A DNA stretch of 64,000 nucleotides from Vibrio variabilis (GCF_003263785.1 NZ_JYJK01000144.1:1-64000), one strand, 5' to 3'; positions 36,649 through 47,991 are shown, numbered from the stretch's first letter. The notes: generated by a model from the letters alone, not told the origin. Made by a program: numbers and translations.

Positions 36649-39272
36649 ATGTTTAGGATGAACAAGGTCACGCTCTCTATAGCGTGCCTAGTGTTTAGCA
36701 GCCATGTGTTTGCTGCTGAACCTTATGATGCTACCCAGTCGTACTCTGGTGGTAGTCAAGTCACAGTGGATGGCACCATCTATGAAGCTAAATGGTGGGT
36801 TGGGGCCGGTCAAAGCCCAACGGACACCTATGCCAATGAATGGGATTCTCCATGGAAAGTGGTCAGTAGTACCGAGCCTTCCCCAGAACCTTCACCAGAG
36901 CCTTCACCAGAGCCTTCACCAGAACCGAGCCCTGAACCTTCTCCTGAACCAACACCGGATCCAACGCCTGAACCGACCCCTGACCCAGGTACGACTCCGC
37001 CAAGTGGCGCTTGTGCCGACTTCAATGTTTATCCAGACTGGACGCAAGGTACTCACGCTATGGCTGGCGACATCATGGTCAACGAGAACGTAGCGTATAA
37101 GGCCAACTGGTGGACGTCTTCCATTCCAGGCAGCGACAGCAGCTGGGCGACGCATCTTGATTGTGGTGGAACCTCTTCTGAACCAGGCGCGAAACTTGCT
37201 CTGCCAAACCCTCTTGATCCTGTGAGATTGGAAGTTGCCGGATGGCCAAGTCATTTGGTGGTGACAAGTCCAGCCACACTTGATGCGCCAGCGAGCCAAT
37301 ATTTCGCGACCAGTAGTAGCCAAGATTTGGCTGATGTGACTCAGTTGACTAATACGTTTGCTGCGCTCATTCAAACGGCTGAAGCGGCGGGTAGCAGCTC
37401 GATTGTTCTCACATCTGATGTGCTGGATATGGTGACGGCCGACAAAGGGCAAGCGCTTGGTGCTGTGGCGGTCAAACAAGCACTCACCGCGGCAGTGGCT
37501 TCAACCGCAAGCGCGATTGATACGGGTGCCATTAATGCACTGACTGATGATGTTAATGGCTGGGCGCAGGCTCATAACCTTATTATTTCCACTTTAGCGC
37601 CTCAGGCGACCTTTGGCTGGACATTAACTATCGGTGACTTTGCTTACAATGCTCATTCCGGTAAGCGAGCTGTTTGGAATGCGGCCTCGTCATCTTCTGC
37701 AGATTTGCTCTCAAGCTTTGCACTTTATGACGCAGGCTCGACAACCAAAGCGGACTTTATTGCCTTTACTAAATCGGCGGACACACCTGCACTGTCTGAT
37801 GAGCAGTGGTACTACGCCTTAGAGTATGTGAAGCAAGTCTCCGATCACATCCGTACTCCAGCAATGCTAACCTCTATGCCAACGTCGCAAACGGTCAATT
37901 ACTTTATGGGGACTTGTCCAAACAAGGTCAGCTTCGTAAGGCCGCGCATAGCAATGTGTTTGCGATTTTGTTTGATACCGAAACCGTTGAACTCACCAAT
38001 AAAATTGAGCAGTACCAAACGGCTAAGTTGCCGCTGTACTATGTAGGAGAGAGCATCACCAACGGTCCTCTTACCCGTATCGCCGCACTTAATAGCGAGC
38101 TGGCGAGTGCGGAAACTGCAATGAACAACCAAGCTTTCTTGTATGAAGTCTCGCAGGGTAACTGGGCACCATCGACCGTTTATAAATGGGCGGACTTCCT
38201 GGCCGGTCTTAACTCTATGCACAACGTTGGTGTGGCGGGTAATACATTCTGGCTATTGGACGAGACGGCTGATGACGCCACCAATGCAAAATACGCTAAG
38301 GTTGCGATTGCAGCCTTCCTATCACAAAGTATGCAAGAGACCATTCGTTACAATGCCTGTGATGAAAACAACTGGTCAGAAGTCAGGTATGGCGCTGCGG
38401 TTAACTACCCGATGACGGCAAGTTGTGGCCAATTAGGTCAGAAGTACGCCGATTACGGCATGGATCCAGTGACAGGTGTTGACCACCCATATTCGTGTCC
38501 ACGCGACCCGAAGATGGAAGTGAGTGCACTGACCAATGCTAAATGGTACGGCGCACCCGCTCCAATTTTCGCAGCGCCAGACTCTGTGCTTGCAGAGAAA
38601 GGCTTGCTGGTGAACGGAAATGTTGGTCGTTGGACTAACGATGGTCACTGTATGGAAGTCCCATCGACAGTGGATAGCTCACAGCAAGTTTGGGAGCGTG
38701 CGGACTGTAAAGTTTACGAAGGTCAGAAGGCGGGTAAATTTATCTGGGATGGCAGCGATACAACTGGAACGGTTGAGGGCTGTGGCTGGTGGGGACGTGG
38801 TGTTATTCAAACCACGGGTCGCCAAAATTTCGGTACGCTCAACCACTTTATGGGTCGCTCGCATGTTGATCCAGACACCATCGGAACCACGGTGAATGGT
38901 GTGGTTGTAGAAGCGCCTCCGGCCAATCCTCTTTATGCTGATTTGGATTTCTGTTCAAACCCTGGTTTGATATGTAGCTCAGAAGAGAATCGCGAAATCA
39001 AATGGATTGCCGGTCTGTTCTACTGGGTCTCTTCGGTGCAAACCTATAACGACGAAGGCGGCCCATACGCGGCTTGGAACTATCATACTGAGCTTAAGAA
39101 ATACGTAGACGGTGGAATGCAAGGCACTGAGTTTATCGATGCGGTGTCAGGTATTGTTAACCGTGGCTGTCCAGATAGTACATGCCCAATCAGTGGTAAA
39201 GTGCACGCGGTGAAAGAGCGTCAAGACAACTTTAAGCTGGTACTGCAAACGCTAGGGTTAAATCCGCAATAA
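36649..39272 (+). CDS. Modular GH19 chitinase (frameshift near 37858)
   Basis: About 874 residues, exported. After the signal peptide ('VTLSIACLVFSSHVFAA') come a chitin-binding CBM5/12 module ('EAKWWVGAGQSP'), a Pro-Glu-Pro-Ser repeat linker, a second CBM5/12 ('YKANWWTSSIPG'), a region of about 300 residues that I do not recognise, and a C-terminal GH19 domain. The catalytic Glu is likely in 'SQSMQETIRYNAC', and 'GRGVIQTTGRQNFG' is the GH19 signature. One base is missing at 37858-37859. The start at 36649 has AAAGGT upstream. Confidence 0.88.
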
Positions 39273-39300
39273 CAAGTATCTGATGGGTTGGTGATAGTAA

Positions 39301-39330
39301 AAAGGCTCCTTGATTTAGGAGCCTTTGTTT
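39301..39330 (+). terminator. Terminator after the chitinase gene
   Basis: AAAGGCTCCT and AGGAGCCTTT pair perfectly around TGATTT and are followed by GTTTTA. Confidence 0.88.
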
Positions 39331-39363
39331 TAGATAGCCGCTAAAGATAGCGCTTTGCCAATA

Positions 39364-40846
39364 TTATAATGTTGGCATTGGAAGCTTAGGTAGGCGAGAT
39401 TCAATGGCCTTAGCAATGGCTAGAACCTCTTGGTCTTTCCATGGGCGACCTATGATCTGAATACCAATAGGCATACCTTCTTCGCTTAACATTACTGGGA
39501 TCGTTGCTACTGGCCAACCTGTCAGGTTATAGGCTGCATCATAGATGAATCCGCCGTGCCATCCGCAGCGCCGTGTTTAAAAGCAACAACAGGGGCGACT
39601 GGCGCGATTAATACATCGGCATGCTGGAAGACTTTGATCATAGAGTTACGCAGCTCAGCAAGACGTGCATTGGCACGCTGCGCATCTTCAATAGTGGCAT
39701 CAGTACCTAGTGACAACCAACCGGCGAGCTCTTCGCCCATTAAGTCTGTGTCGTGTTTATTTACGAACTCTCGTAGGTGATGGCTACCATCATACAAGAA
39801 GTGTTCAACTAGGATTTCACCGCCAAATTGAACCTGCTCTGGTAGCTGATGAGATGTCGCACAGCCCGCTTGTTTGGCTGCGTCTACCGCGGTGTCAACC
39901 GCTTGCTTAAAGACAGCTGGGACTTTCACCAGTCCGTCGTCGGTATAGAAACCAACACGTAAGTCAGCGACATTTACAGTGTCACTTTTTGCTAGCGGCG
40001 CATCGTATGCAAGAGGATCTTGCCAATCAGGGCCTGCGAGCACATTGAGTAGCAGTTCAAGGTCATCGACACTGCGCGCCATTGGACCTACGTGATTAAA
40101 CTGAGAGAATGCATCGCCATAGCTCGGGATGTGACCCGTCGTTGGAATGCGCCCATGAGTTGGCTTGAGAGCACTGATGCCGCAGAAGTGAGCAGGAATT
40201 CGCACACTGCCGCCAATGTCACTGCCTACGTCAAAGGGGTCATACGAGCTGCAATCGCAGCCGCAGCACCACCTGAACTGCCACCCGGCGTTCTTGTTAC
40301 ATCGTATGGGTTGTTAGTGCGGCCGTAAACTGGGCTATTGCACTCATCAGACAGCGCTAGCTCCGGAGTGTTGGTTTTACCAAGAAGAATCGCCCCGGCT
40401 TGCTTTAGCCGAGTGACGATAGTGGCGTCCTCTGTTGGCAGATTGTTTTTGAACATATTGCTGCCGGCAGTGGTAGTGATTCCTTTGGTCTCGAATAAAT
40501 CTTTAAGTACGTATGGCACGCCGTGAAGCGGTCCTAGCACCTTACCTTGTTTAAAGGCTGCATCTGCAGCTCTAGCTTGCTCTAGCGCTTGCTCTTTTTG
40601 AATTTGGAATACCGCATTGAGTTTTGGGTTGTGCAATTCAATCTGCGCTAAACACGCTAGAACGAGTTGCTCTGATGTGACTTCTTTTGAGCGTATTTTT
40701 TGGCTCATTTCAGTCGCGGTCAGTAGGTGAAGACTATCTATGCTCATTGATGTTCCTTTCTGGCTAGAGGCGAAAGAGGTGGAGGGTAGGGTTACTGTGG
40801 ATAACACCACGGCAGACTTAATAAAGTCTCGACGATTTAAAGCCAT
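39364..40846 (-). CDS. Tat-exported amidase-signature hydrolase (two frameshifts)
   Basis: About 494 residues of the amidase-signature family, which hydrolyse C-N amide bonds. The N-terminus has a twin-arginine export motif ('NRRDFIKSAVVL'). Catalytic Lys lies in 'VPYVLKDLFETKG' and the Ser-rich loop is 'RTPGGSSGGAAAAIAARM'. The frame breaks at AAA 40233-40235 (restores 'TPFDVGSDIGGSVRIP') and near 39546-39550 (restores 'DAAYNLTGWPVATIPV'). The substrate is unknown; AtzF/GatA-like names would be over-precise. Confidence 0.85.
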
Positions 40847-40943
40847 ACGTACTCCGATTCATTTGATATTGATATGAGTATAGTGAATTGAAATAACGAA
40901 CATAAGTATTATTACGGTAACATACTTTGGTGACGTTTTAGCC

Positions 40944-41336
40944 TTACAGGACTAGCTCAGAATACCCGGTTTTTTCATCATATTTTCTTTCAAAATGGTG
41001 CTCTATATAGTGATGAACCATTAACTCAGCTGTCGTATCGACAATGCTTCCTTCGAGAAGATGCCCACCCAATACCTCGCCATTTTGGTTAGCAACCGAA
41101 ATATGAATGTGTTGATGATCTAAGGTGAGTGTGCCCATTATTGAGACAATCTCTAATGGCTCTTCAAGTAATAATGTCCTCTCTGCACCTGCAAGACGAA
41201 GGTGTACTTTCAATAAGCAACCAACACAGGAAGCGATAGCTCCGGCAGTGAGCTTGTGCTGGAGAATGAGCTCTGCAATGGCAAGTTTTAGATCTTGACC
41301 GCGAGTCAGTCGAGTGGCAATCAGTGATATCGTCAT
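40944..41336 (-). CDS. PPC-domain (DUF296) DNA-binding-like protein
   Basis: A 130-residue single-domain PPC/DUF296 protein. 'GQDLKLAIAELILQHKLTAG' followed by 'ASCVGCLLKVHLRLAGA' is the family opening, and a His-rich strand 'HQHIHISVANQNGEVLGGHL' provides the likely metal site. Plant relatives carry AT-hooks, which are absent here. The role in bacteria is unclear. The gene stands alone upstream of the amidase gene. Confidence 0.82.
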   Translation of the reverse strand: MTISLIATRLTRGQDLKLAIAELILQHKLTAGAIASCVGCLLKVHLRLAGAERTLLLEEPLEIVSIMGTLTLDHQHIHISVANQNGEVLGGHLLEGSIVDTTAELMVHHYIEHHFERKYDEKTGYSELVL

Positions 41337-41497
41337 GGTTAACGCTTAAGTGGCTTCTTAACAGGCGAGACTGTAGCAATTATTGGCGGCAAAAACACCA
41401 CCAAACGGCGAACTTACAGATGCGAGCAATACTGATGTGTGTGCCAAATAGGTCACAAAACGCACTCTTTTTAGAGTAAAAATTCCAGATCAGGTCT

Positions 41498-42106
41498 ATG
41501 GTTACAGATCAGCATTCAAAGATGAGTAATAACATGTACCCTTTTTTAAGACTGGCCAAGACCATTTTTCAATCTAATAACAAGCCAGCCATCAGTTATA
41601 CCGAGCAAGATGAAATCGAATTTCGCTGTCATCCATGGGACATTGATATGTTTATGGAAATGAACAACGGCCGCATTCTAACCCTTTATGATTTGGGACG
41701 CACGGCGTTATCGGTCAAGTGTGGATTGATGCGTACTCTCAAACAAAACCGTTGGGGTTTAGTGGTCGCCGGAAGTTCGGTGCGCTATCGCAAGCGCGTG
41801 CGTATGTTCGACAAGATCACTATGAAAACTCAATGTGTCGCTACCGATGATAAATGGTTCTATCTTGAACAGTCGATGTGGGTGAAAGGAAACCCTTGTT
41901 CTTCGGTTTTGATTCGTGCAGGCGTCACCTCGAAAAACGGCATTGTTCCTCCTTTACAAGTGATTGACGCTGCGGGTGAGAAGCCAATGACAAGTGATAT
42001 TCCAATGTGGGTGCAAGAGTGGATAGATTCGGAGCAGCATCGTCCATGGCCGCCAACTGCGAACCAAAGCGCCGATGCTTCACAAGTTCAAGTGAGCGAG
42101 CAGTAA
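41498..42106 (+). CDS. Thioesterase-family (hot-dog fold) protein
   Basis: A protein of about 200 residues with a 4HBT-like acyl-CoA thioesterase fold: 'WDIDMFMEMNNGRILTLYDLGR' has the D-x-N-x-H-like region with Asn-Asn-Gly, and 'VVAGSSVRYRKRVRMFDKITMKT' is the central strand. Three in-frame Met codons (41498, 41522, 41534) are possible starts; none has a clear site. It converges with the homogentisate operon. Confidence 0.75.
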   Translation: MVTDQHSKMSNNMYPFLRLAKTIFQSNNKPAISYTEQDEIEFRCHPWDIDMFMEMNNGRILTLYDLGRTALSVKCGLMRTLKQNRWGLVVAGSSVRYRKRVRMFDKITMKTQCVATDDKWFYLEQSMWVKGNPCSSVLIRAGVTSKNGIVPPLQVIDAAGEKPMTSDIPMWVQEWIDSEQHRPWPPTANQSADASQVQVSEQ

Positions 42107-42128
42107 AGGCCAGTAGACTGGCCTTCTT
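42106..42128. terminator. Bidirectional terminator between thioesterase and maiA
   Basis: AAGGCCAGT-AG-ACTGGCCTT is a perfect dyad between convergent genes, followed by CTTTAAAT on the plus strand. Confidence 0.7.
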
Positions 42129-42135
42129 TAAATCG

Positions 42136-42773
42136 TTATGTGGCGTCTTTTTGGTTCTCGGGCAAAGCTCTCTGGAAGGCGTCGAGTTTACTAAGCCTGC
42201 CCGCTATGTCATCTATGTTCGGGTAGGAAGATAAATTGAACCCAAAGCGCTGAGCGTTGTACACCTGCGGCACTAAACAGACATCAACAAGACTCACCTC
42301 ATTTCCAACACAATAGTCACCACGAATCGGTGTCAGCTTTTGCTCCAGTGCACTAAAGCCTTTGCCAATCCAATGTTGCATCCAGCGCACTTTATCTTGC
42401 TCATCGATATCAAATTGCTGATGTAAGTGTTGAATTACTCTCAGGTTGTTGATTGGATGAATGTCGATGGCAATGTCCTGCGCCAGTGCTTTCACCAGAT
42501 AACGCAGCTTACCGTCGCTTGGTGTCAATTTTATTCCTGGATAGCGCTCATCCAAGTAATCGATGATGGTCAGCGATTGATTGAGTGTGATTTCACCATC
42601 CACCAGCAGTGGCACCAGTTCATTTGGGTTGAGTGCGGCGTATTCGGGCGAGTGTTGCTGCCCCCATCTTTGATCAGATTTATCGGTACGGACTGAAACG
42701 AAATGCCTTTTAGGTTTAACGCTATCCGTACCCGATAAGCGGCCGATGACCGCCAGTAGTCGTATAGAATCAA
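42136..42773 (-). CDS. maiA: Maleylacetoacetate isomerase (frameshift at 42661)
   Basis: About 212 residues of the zeta-class glutathione S-transferase family, which isomerises maleylacetoacetate to fumarylacetoacetate. The N-terminal thioredoxin fold 'YDYWRSSAAYRVRIALNLKG' has the Ser-Ser catalytic pair, and 'QSLTIIDYLDERYP' binds glutathione. The start appears to be TTG at 42773 with GAGGG upstream. Five C residues at 42661-42665 should be six, restoring 'KDGGQQHSPEYAALNPNELV'. It is last in the operon, 10 bases after fahA. Confidence 0.9.
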
Positions 42774-42783
42774 ATCATGACCC

Positions 42784-43793
42784 TCAATACTTTTCGACCG
42801 TTTGCTCAATCGTGCCAAAGATGGATTGGCCGTTATCGTCGAGCATTTCTATCTTGATGCTATCGCCAAAGCGCATAAACGATGTGGTTGGCTGACCATC
42901 GCGAATAGTTTCAATCATTCGTCTCTCTGCAATACATGAATAGCCAACGCCACCTTCTTCAATGGATGTGCCGTATTCGGTGCCTTGCTTGTTCGAGACT
43001 GTGCCGGAGCCGACGATGCAGCCTGCCGAAAGTGGTCTTGTTTTCGCTGCGTGGGCAACGAGTTCGGCAAAGTCGAATGTCATATCAACGCCCGCATTCG
43101 GGTGTCCGAACGGTTCGTGGTTGTAGTGTGAGATAAGTGGTAGGTGAACCTTACTGTTGTGCCATGATTTGCCAAGCTCGTCGGGTGTGACGGCTACCGG
43201 AGAAAAGGCCGATGAAGGCTTAGATTGGAAGAAACCAAATCCTTTGGCAAGTTCACCCGGAATCAGTCCACGCAGTGATACATCATTGACTAGCATGAGC
43301 AGTCGGATGGCACCGTGCGCTTGCTTTGTACTTGCTCCCATAGGGACATCATCGGTAATGACGGCGACTTCGCCCTCAAAGTCGATGCCCCACTGTTCAT
43401 TTTCCATAACGATTGGTGAATGCGGAGCCAAAAAGGTATCTGAGCCGCTTGATACATCAGAGGGTCTGTCCAAAAGCTCTCTGGCATTTCTGCGCCGCGC
43501 GCTTTGCGTACCAGCTCTACGTGATTGACATAAGCCGAGCCATCCGCCCATTGGTAAGCTCGTGGGAGAGGAGATTCACATTGCGACTGCTCAAATGGGA
43601 GCGCTTGCAGCAATATACCTTGGTTAAGGCCGAGGTAAACTTCTTCTAGAAGAGGCTCAAGTTGTTGCCAGTTATCTAGAGCGGCTTGCAGTGTTGGCGC
43701 AATCTCAGGCACGGCAATATATTGGCTGAGATCTCGACTGACGACAACCAACTGGCCATCGCGGGTATTGTTGCTAAGTGTTGCTAGTTTCAT
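42784..43793 (-). CDS. fahA: Fumarylacetoacetase family hydrolase (frameshift near 43445)
   Basis: About 336 residues; cleaves fumarylacetoacetate to fumarate and acetoacetate, the last step of the pathway. It opens 'MKLATLSNNTRDGQLVVVSR'. The metal-site Glu residues lie in 'IDFEGEVAVI', and 'SGTVSNKQGTEYG' is typical of the bacterial short form. Restoring one base in the CC pair at 43445-43446 joins the parts as 'MYQAGSDTFLAPHSPI'. The start lies 1 base after the hmgA stop. Confidence 0.92.
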
Positions 43794-43794
43794 A

Positions 43795-44927
43795 TCAATT
43801 CCCTGCTTTCCAGCTGTAGACGTATTCGCGGTTTTCGACAGCCTCGGCTTCGACACTGTGCTCGAGTGCATTGCGCGTATCTATCATTACCGCGACTTCG
43901 TCGGTAAAGGTTTTCTTAGCCTCAAGCCCGGCTTTGAACGCTTTTGGGTGAGGGCCATGTGTGAATCCTGCGGGATGAAATGTCATCATGCCGGCTTCGA
44001 TGTTATCTCGACTGAAGAAGTCCCCTGCGTGGTAAAACAGCACTTCATCGTAATCATCATTGTTGTGGTAGAACGGAACTTTCAGTGCACCGGGATCGCT
44101 CTCAATGGGTCTTGGTACAAAGGTACAGACCACAAATCCGTTACCGACAAACGTGGTATGCGCCGACGGGGTAGGTGATAGCGATGAGACATCAGCGGTC
44201 TGATGTCTCGCCAGTTGAGCTTGAGCACCGATAAGTCTCCGTGCCAGCCAATCGCATCCAGCGGGTTAAACGGATAAGTAATGGTGTTGATTTTGTTGCC
44301 GCGTTTGAGTGATACCGTGGTTTGTTTTTCACTGTATTGCGCTTTGAAGCGTTCATTAATCGCTGGTGCTTCTAGTACCGCCGGGTCAAAGACCGCGTGC
44401 TGGCCTACGATGCCTTTTTCTGGCAGCGCGTAGGCAGAGCCGGTGTTTTCTATCATTAAGATGAACATCGGTTCTTTAGGTTCTAGTCGCCAGTTGGTTG
44501 AGCGAGGGATCAATACATAATCGCCTTCTTCAATTTCAAGGTGGCCATAGTCACAATAAAGATCTGCGCAGCCTTGGTGAATAAACAGCAGTTCATCACC
44601 GTCACCGTTGCGAGCAAGACCTGACATATTTTCTGCTAGCTTCCAGACTCGCACTTTACATTCGCGATTTTTCAGTATGCTCGGGGCAGACCAGGGCGAC
44701 GATTGGTGAGCAGCCTCAACATGGTTGAGATTAAACGCACGCGGCTTGAGTTCCCCTTCCCATTCAGACCAGCCAGTTGGTGCATGCTGGTGGTGAAAGT
44801 GGCTAGCAGGACCAAAGAAGCCTTCTCGGCCTGCTTCTCGCTCATAAATCGCCTCCTCAGGAAAGTCGGCATGAGCCTGCTTCGAATAGGTTCCCTCGCG
44901 ATGAGGGAACGTTGGCCATTTACGCAT
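43795..44927 (-). CDS. hmgA: Homogentisate 1,2-dioxygenase (frameshift at 44168)
   Basis: About 377 residues of the cupin-type Fe(II) dioxygenase that opens the homogentisate ring. The core motif 'FHPAGFTHGPHPKAF' carries iron ligands, and 'YVLIPRSTNWRLEP' and 'NLHPLDAIGWHGDL'-like sequence ('PFNPLDAIGWHGDL') fit the family. It is shorter than the human form (445) but normal for this bacterial group. One C is missing in GGGG (44168-44171, plus strand), restoring 'LPPSAHTTFVGNGFVVCTF'. It overlaps hpd by eight bases. Loss of HmgA gives pigmented vibrios. Confidence 0.92.
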
Positions 44928-46005
44928 TATCGGTTACCTCGTTTAATACGCCGCGGCGGATCTGATCTTCTTCAATCGATTCAAACAGCGCTTTAAAGTT
45001 GCCTTCTCCAAAGCCTTCGTTGCCTTTGCGTTGAATGATTTCAAAGAACACAGGGCCAATAACGGTTTGAGTAAAGATTTGCAGCAAGATGCCGTCTTTC
45101 ATAGGCGCGCCATCAATAAGGATGCGCAGATCTTGTAAGCGAGTGACATCTTCGCCGTGTCCCTCAACGCGAGCGTCGACTTTTTCGTAGTAGGTGTCTG
45201 GTGTTGGCATAAAGTCCATACCGCGATCGCGAAGTGTTTGCACTGTTTGATAAATATCGTCCGTGGTGAGTGCGATGTGCTGGATACCTTCGCCGTTATA
45301 TTCACGAATGAACTCTTCGATTTGCGACTTGTCGTCAGACGATTCGTTGATAGGGATACGGATTTTGCCACAAGGGGCTGTCATTGCGCGGCTAACCAGC
45401 CCGGTGAGTTTGCCCTCGATGTCGAAGTAGCGGATCTCTCGGAAGTTGCCGATACGCTCATAAAAGCCAGACCAGACATCCATGTTACCTTGCTTAACGT
45501 TGTGCGTCAGGTGGTCAAGTTCGTACAGCCCCACATCTTGCTCGGTTAGGCGTTTATCTGCATCTGGGTAGAACTTAAAATCCACGTCGTAGATGCTGCT
45601 GCTTCCATAACGGTCAACGAAGTAAAGCAAACTCTCACCAATACCGTAAATAGCAGGAATGCTTAGCTCCATAGGACCGATCTCGGTGACATATTGCTCG
45701 CCGCCATTCTCTAGCGCATGTGCCATTGCTTTCGCTGCGTCTTCCACTCGAAACGCCATGCCACAGACCGAAGGGCCGTGAATGCGCGCAAACTCTTCTG
45801 CTTGGCTATGTGGCTGTGCGTTGACGATAAAGTTGATGTCCCCCTGACGATATAACCAAGCTTCTTTTGAGCGGTGCTTAGCAATCTCAGCAAACCCTAA
45901 TGAGTCAAAAAGGCGTTTTAGATCGTTGATACCGTCGTCAGTCGCTGCTGTGTACTCAACGAATTCAAAGCCGTCGGTTCCAAGAGGGTTGAAGTTGATA
46001 GTCAT
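44920..46005 (-). CDS. hpd: 4-hydroxyphenylpyruvate dioxygenase
   Basis: A 361-residue Fe(II) dioxygenase of the VOC fold that turns 4-hydroxyphenylpyruvate into homogentisate. The iron ligands are His in 'LYELDHLTHNV', His in 'GIQHIALTTDD' and Glu in 'GPVFFEIIQRKGNEGFGEGN'. The start is set at ATG 46005, eight bases after AGGA; ATG 46011 is too close and the long frame to 46122 has no site. It leads the operon hpd-hmgA-fahA-maiA. Confidence 0.96.
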   Translation of the reverse strand: MTINFNPLGTDGFEFVEYTAATDDGINDLKRLFDSLGFAEIAKHRSKEAWLYRQGDINFIVNAQPHSQAEEFARIHGPSVCGMAFRVEDAAKAMAHALENGGEQYVTEIGPMELSIPAIYGIGESLLYFVDRYGSSSIYDVDFKFYPDADKRLTEQDVGLYELDHLTHNVKQGNMDVWSGFYERIGNFREIRYFDIEGKLTGLVSRAMTAPCGKIRIPINESSDDKSQIEEFIREYNGEGIQHIALTTDDIYQTVQTLRDRGMDFMPTPDTYYEKVDARVEGHGEDVTRLQDLRILIDGAPMKDGILLQIFTQTVIGPVFFEIIQRKGNEGFGEGNFKALFESIEEDQIRRGVLNEVTDNA

Positions 46006-46011
46006 GGTCAT

Positions 46012-46358
46012 TTCCTTTTGATAGTCAAACGGTCTCCTTCGTTGGAAGACCTTGTTGTAGGGTGTTGACTTAAATTTGAGCAAAGTTGAAGGAAAAGGGA
46101 ATAGGGTCAATGCGTTAGACAAAAACGCAGTTAGTGAATTTGCCGTGTAACAAATTTGCTACAAATGAGTTGGTGTGTTCGTGGATGAGTATTTTTGTTG
46201 GTTAAAGCATTGAAATGTTTGAGATGTTTAATAGCCATTGATGAGAGATGTAGAATAGAGGGGTGTAAATGAAATGTTAAAAGGGTAAAGCTAATTGTAC
46301 ACCTAATCTGATAAGAGGGAGCCTTATAAAACTAGGCGCACGCACGGAAGGAACAAAA
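46012..46358. promoter_or_regulatory. Upstream region of the homogentisate operon with a TyrR-like box
   Basis: No gene is seen. TGTAACAAATTTGCTACA (46146-46163) is a dyad of the form TGTA-N10-TACA, close to the TyrR box TGTAAA-N6-TTTACA. A weaker half-match starts at 46264 (TGTAAATGAAATGTTAAA). TyrR control of tyrosine breakdown would be logical but is inferred. Confidence 0.4.
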
Positions 46359-46384
46359 AGTGGAGCCAATTGTTTGGCTCCACT
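46359..46384 (-). terminator. Terminator after the Dcu transporter gene
   Basis: AGTGGAGCCA pairs with TGGCTCCACT; on the minus strand it is followed by TTTTTGTTCC. Confidence 0.88.
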
Positions 46385-46409
46385 CATTTTGCGCTGTTTG
46401 TCTGAGTCT

Positions 46410-47830
46410 TTACGCTAATTTTAGCGTTTCACTGCTCATACGATTCATGTAGCTGTTTACCGCAAACGCCAGTCCAGTGACGGCGATTGCCCACAACCAG
46501 ATAGGGAGTACACCCGTCGATATCGCATAACCAATGGCTGTCGCCGTGATCACGCCAATGAACCCAGGGATCAGGAAGCTGTGGTTAAGGATGTACTTAC
46601 CAATCTTAGTGGTACCAGAGCGGTCAAAAGTAATCGCTGCCAGATCCGATGGGTAGAATGGGAAAAAGTAGTAAGCGTAACAAGCTGGAAGTACACCAAT
46701 CAGGACTTCCGCTGGAATGCCTAGTGCAAAACCGAGAGGTAGCATAATGGTCAGCACAGCAGCTTGGCTCTTAAGGAACACAGAAGAAACGTACATGGCA
46801 ATCGCGAAGGTCCAAGGGTGCGATTTCACGACGTCTTCAACTAGGCTGATGATGTAAGGCTTGTTGTAGGCAATAATGGTGTCACTCATCCAGGCAATAC
46901 CAAAGATGATGATGACCGCACTCATACCGGCGATGAACACGTTGGTGTTGACGATTTTTTTAGGGTCAACATTGGTGGTTAGTAAGATGATAGCGCCGAC
47001 AGAGAGCATCAAGAACTGCAAAGCGGTCGACGTTTTTACACCATCAGGTAGTAGACCCAGATCTTTACCAAACATAGCAACGCAAATCACCGTCAAAATA
47101 CCGAGTAAGAATACGGTTAGGCCGCGTTTTGCAGTTTGACTCTCTTTGTTGCCAGCATCACCTGTGCTCGCTTCACTGGTGTCGATAAGCTGCGCTTTGA
47201 ATTGTGGGTCTTTCATGCGCTCAAGAAACTCTGGATCGTCATTCAAATCTTTACCACGCTTTAAGCTCCAAGTTGCAGCAATCAATACGCCCGTTAATGT
47301 CGCGGGAATGGTCACCATTAACACTTGACCCAAAGAGATGTCTAGGTGGTTGGTCGCAGCCGTTGCCATAACTACCGCCGCTGCCGCCGCAATAGGGCTC
47401 GCCGTGATGCCCATTTGAGAGGCGACGGTTGCAATAGCCATAGGGCGCTCTGGACGAATACCACGCTTGATACTGACGTCATAAATAACCGGCAGAAGTG
47501 GATAGACCGAGTGACCCGTTCCGACCATTACTGTTAGTGAATAAGTACACAAAGGTCCTAAGAAGACCACTTTAGAAGGGTGCTTACGAAGCAACTTTTC
47601 AGCGTATTGGACGAGTAATTTTAGACCGCCTGTTGCTTCAAGGGTTGCAGAAGCGGCAACAACCGCAAGAATGATGAGCATAACGCCAATAGGGGCGTAC
47701 CGGGAGCAATGCCAAAGAAGAAACTAAGAATGGAAACGCCTAAGCCACCTAGTAGACCAAAGGCAATTCCACCATAACGAATACCGACAAAAATGACTGC
47801 CAGAAGCAGCAGCATGTGAATATAAAACAT
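46410..47830 (-). CDS. DcuA/DcuB-family C4-dicarboxylate transporter (frameshift at 47692)
   Basis: About 473 residues with 10-12 membrane spans. It is a fumarate/succinate exchanger family used mainly without oxygen. Typical segments are 'RYGGIAFGLLGGLGVSIL', 'LAVVAASATLEATGGLKLL', 'GTGHSVYPLLPVIYDVSI' and 'YYFFPFYPSDLAAITFDRSG'. A C is missing at GGGG 47692-47695 (plus strand), restoring 'PGTPPIGVMLIILAVVAASA'. It lies alone between terminators. Fumarate from the neighbouring FahA could be a substrate, but co-regulation is not shown. Confidence 0.88.
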
Positions 47831-47991
47831 AACAACTCCTTTTAATAGCGACAGAGTTATTATTCGCCCGTATGCAGTTCGAAATACTGATCTAGATGCG
47901 GAAAAATGTGTTTAATAGAATGGGTTTGCAAAAGTGTACACAGGGTCACATTGTTGCGAGTGGTGTCAATATGTGACTGAAATGAAACAAA

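Noticed and set aside
36916..37479. 187-codon minus-strand ORF opposite the chitinase
   Set aside because: Its low-complexity Gly/Arg composition comes from the Pro-Glu linker on the other strand.
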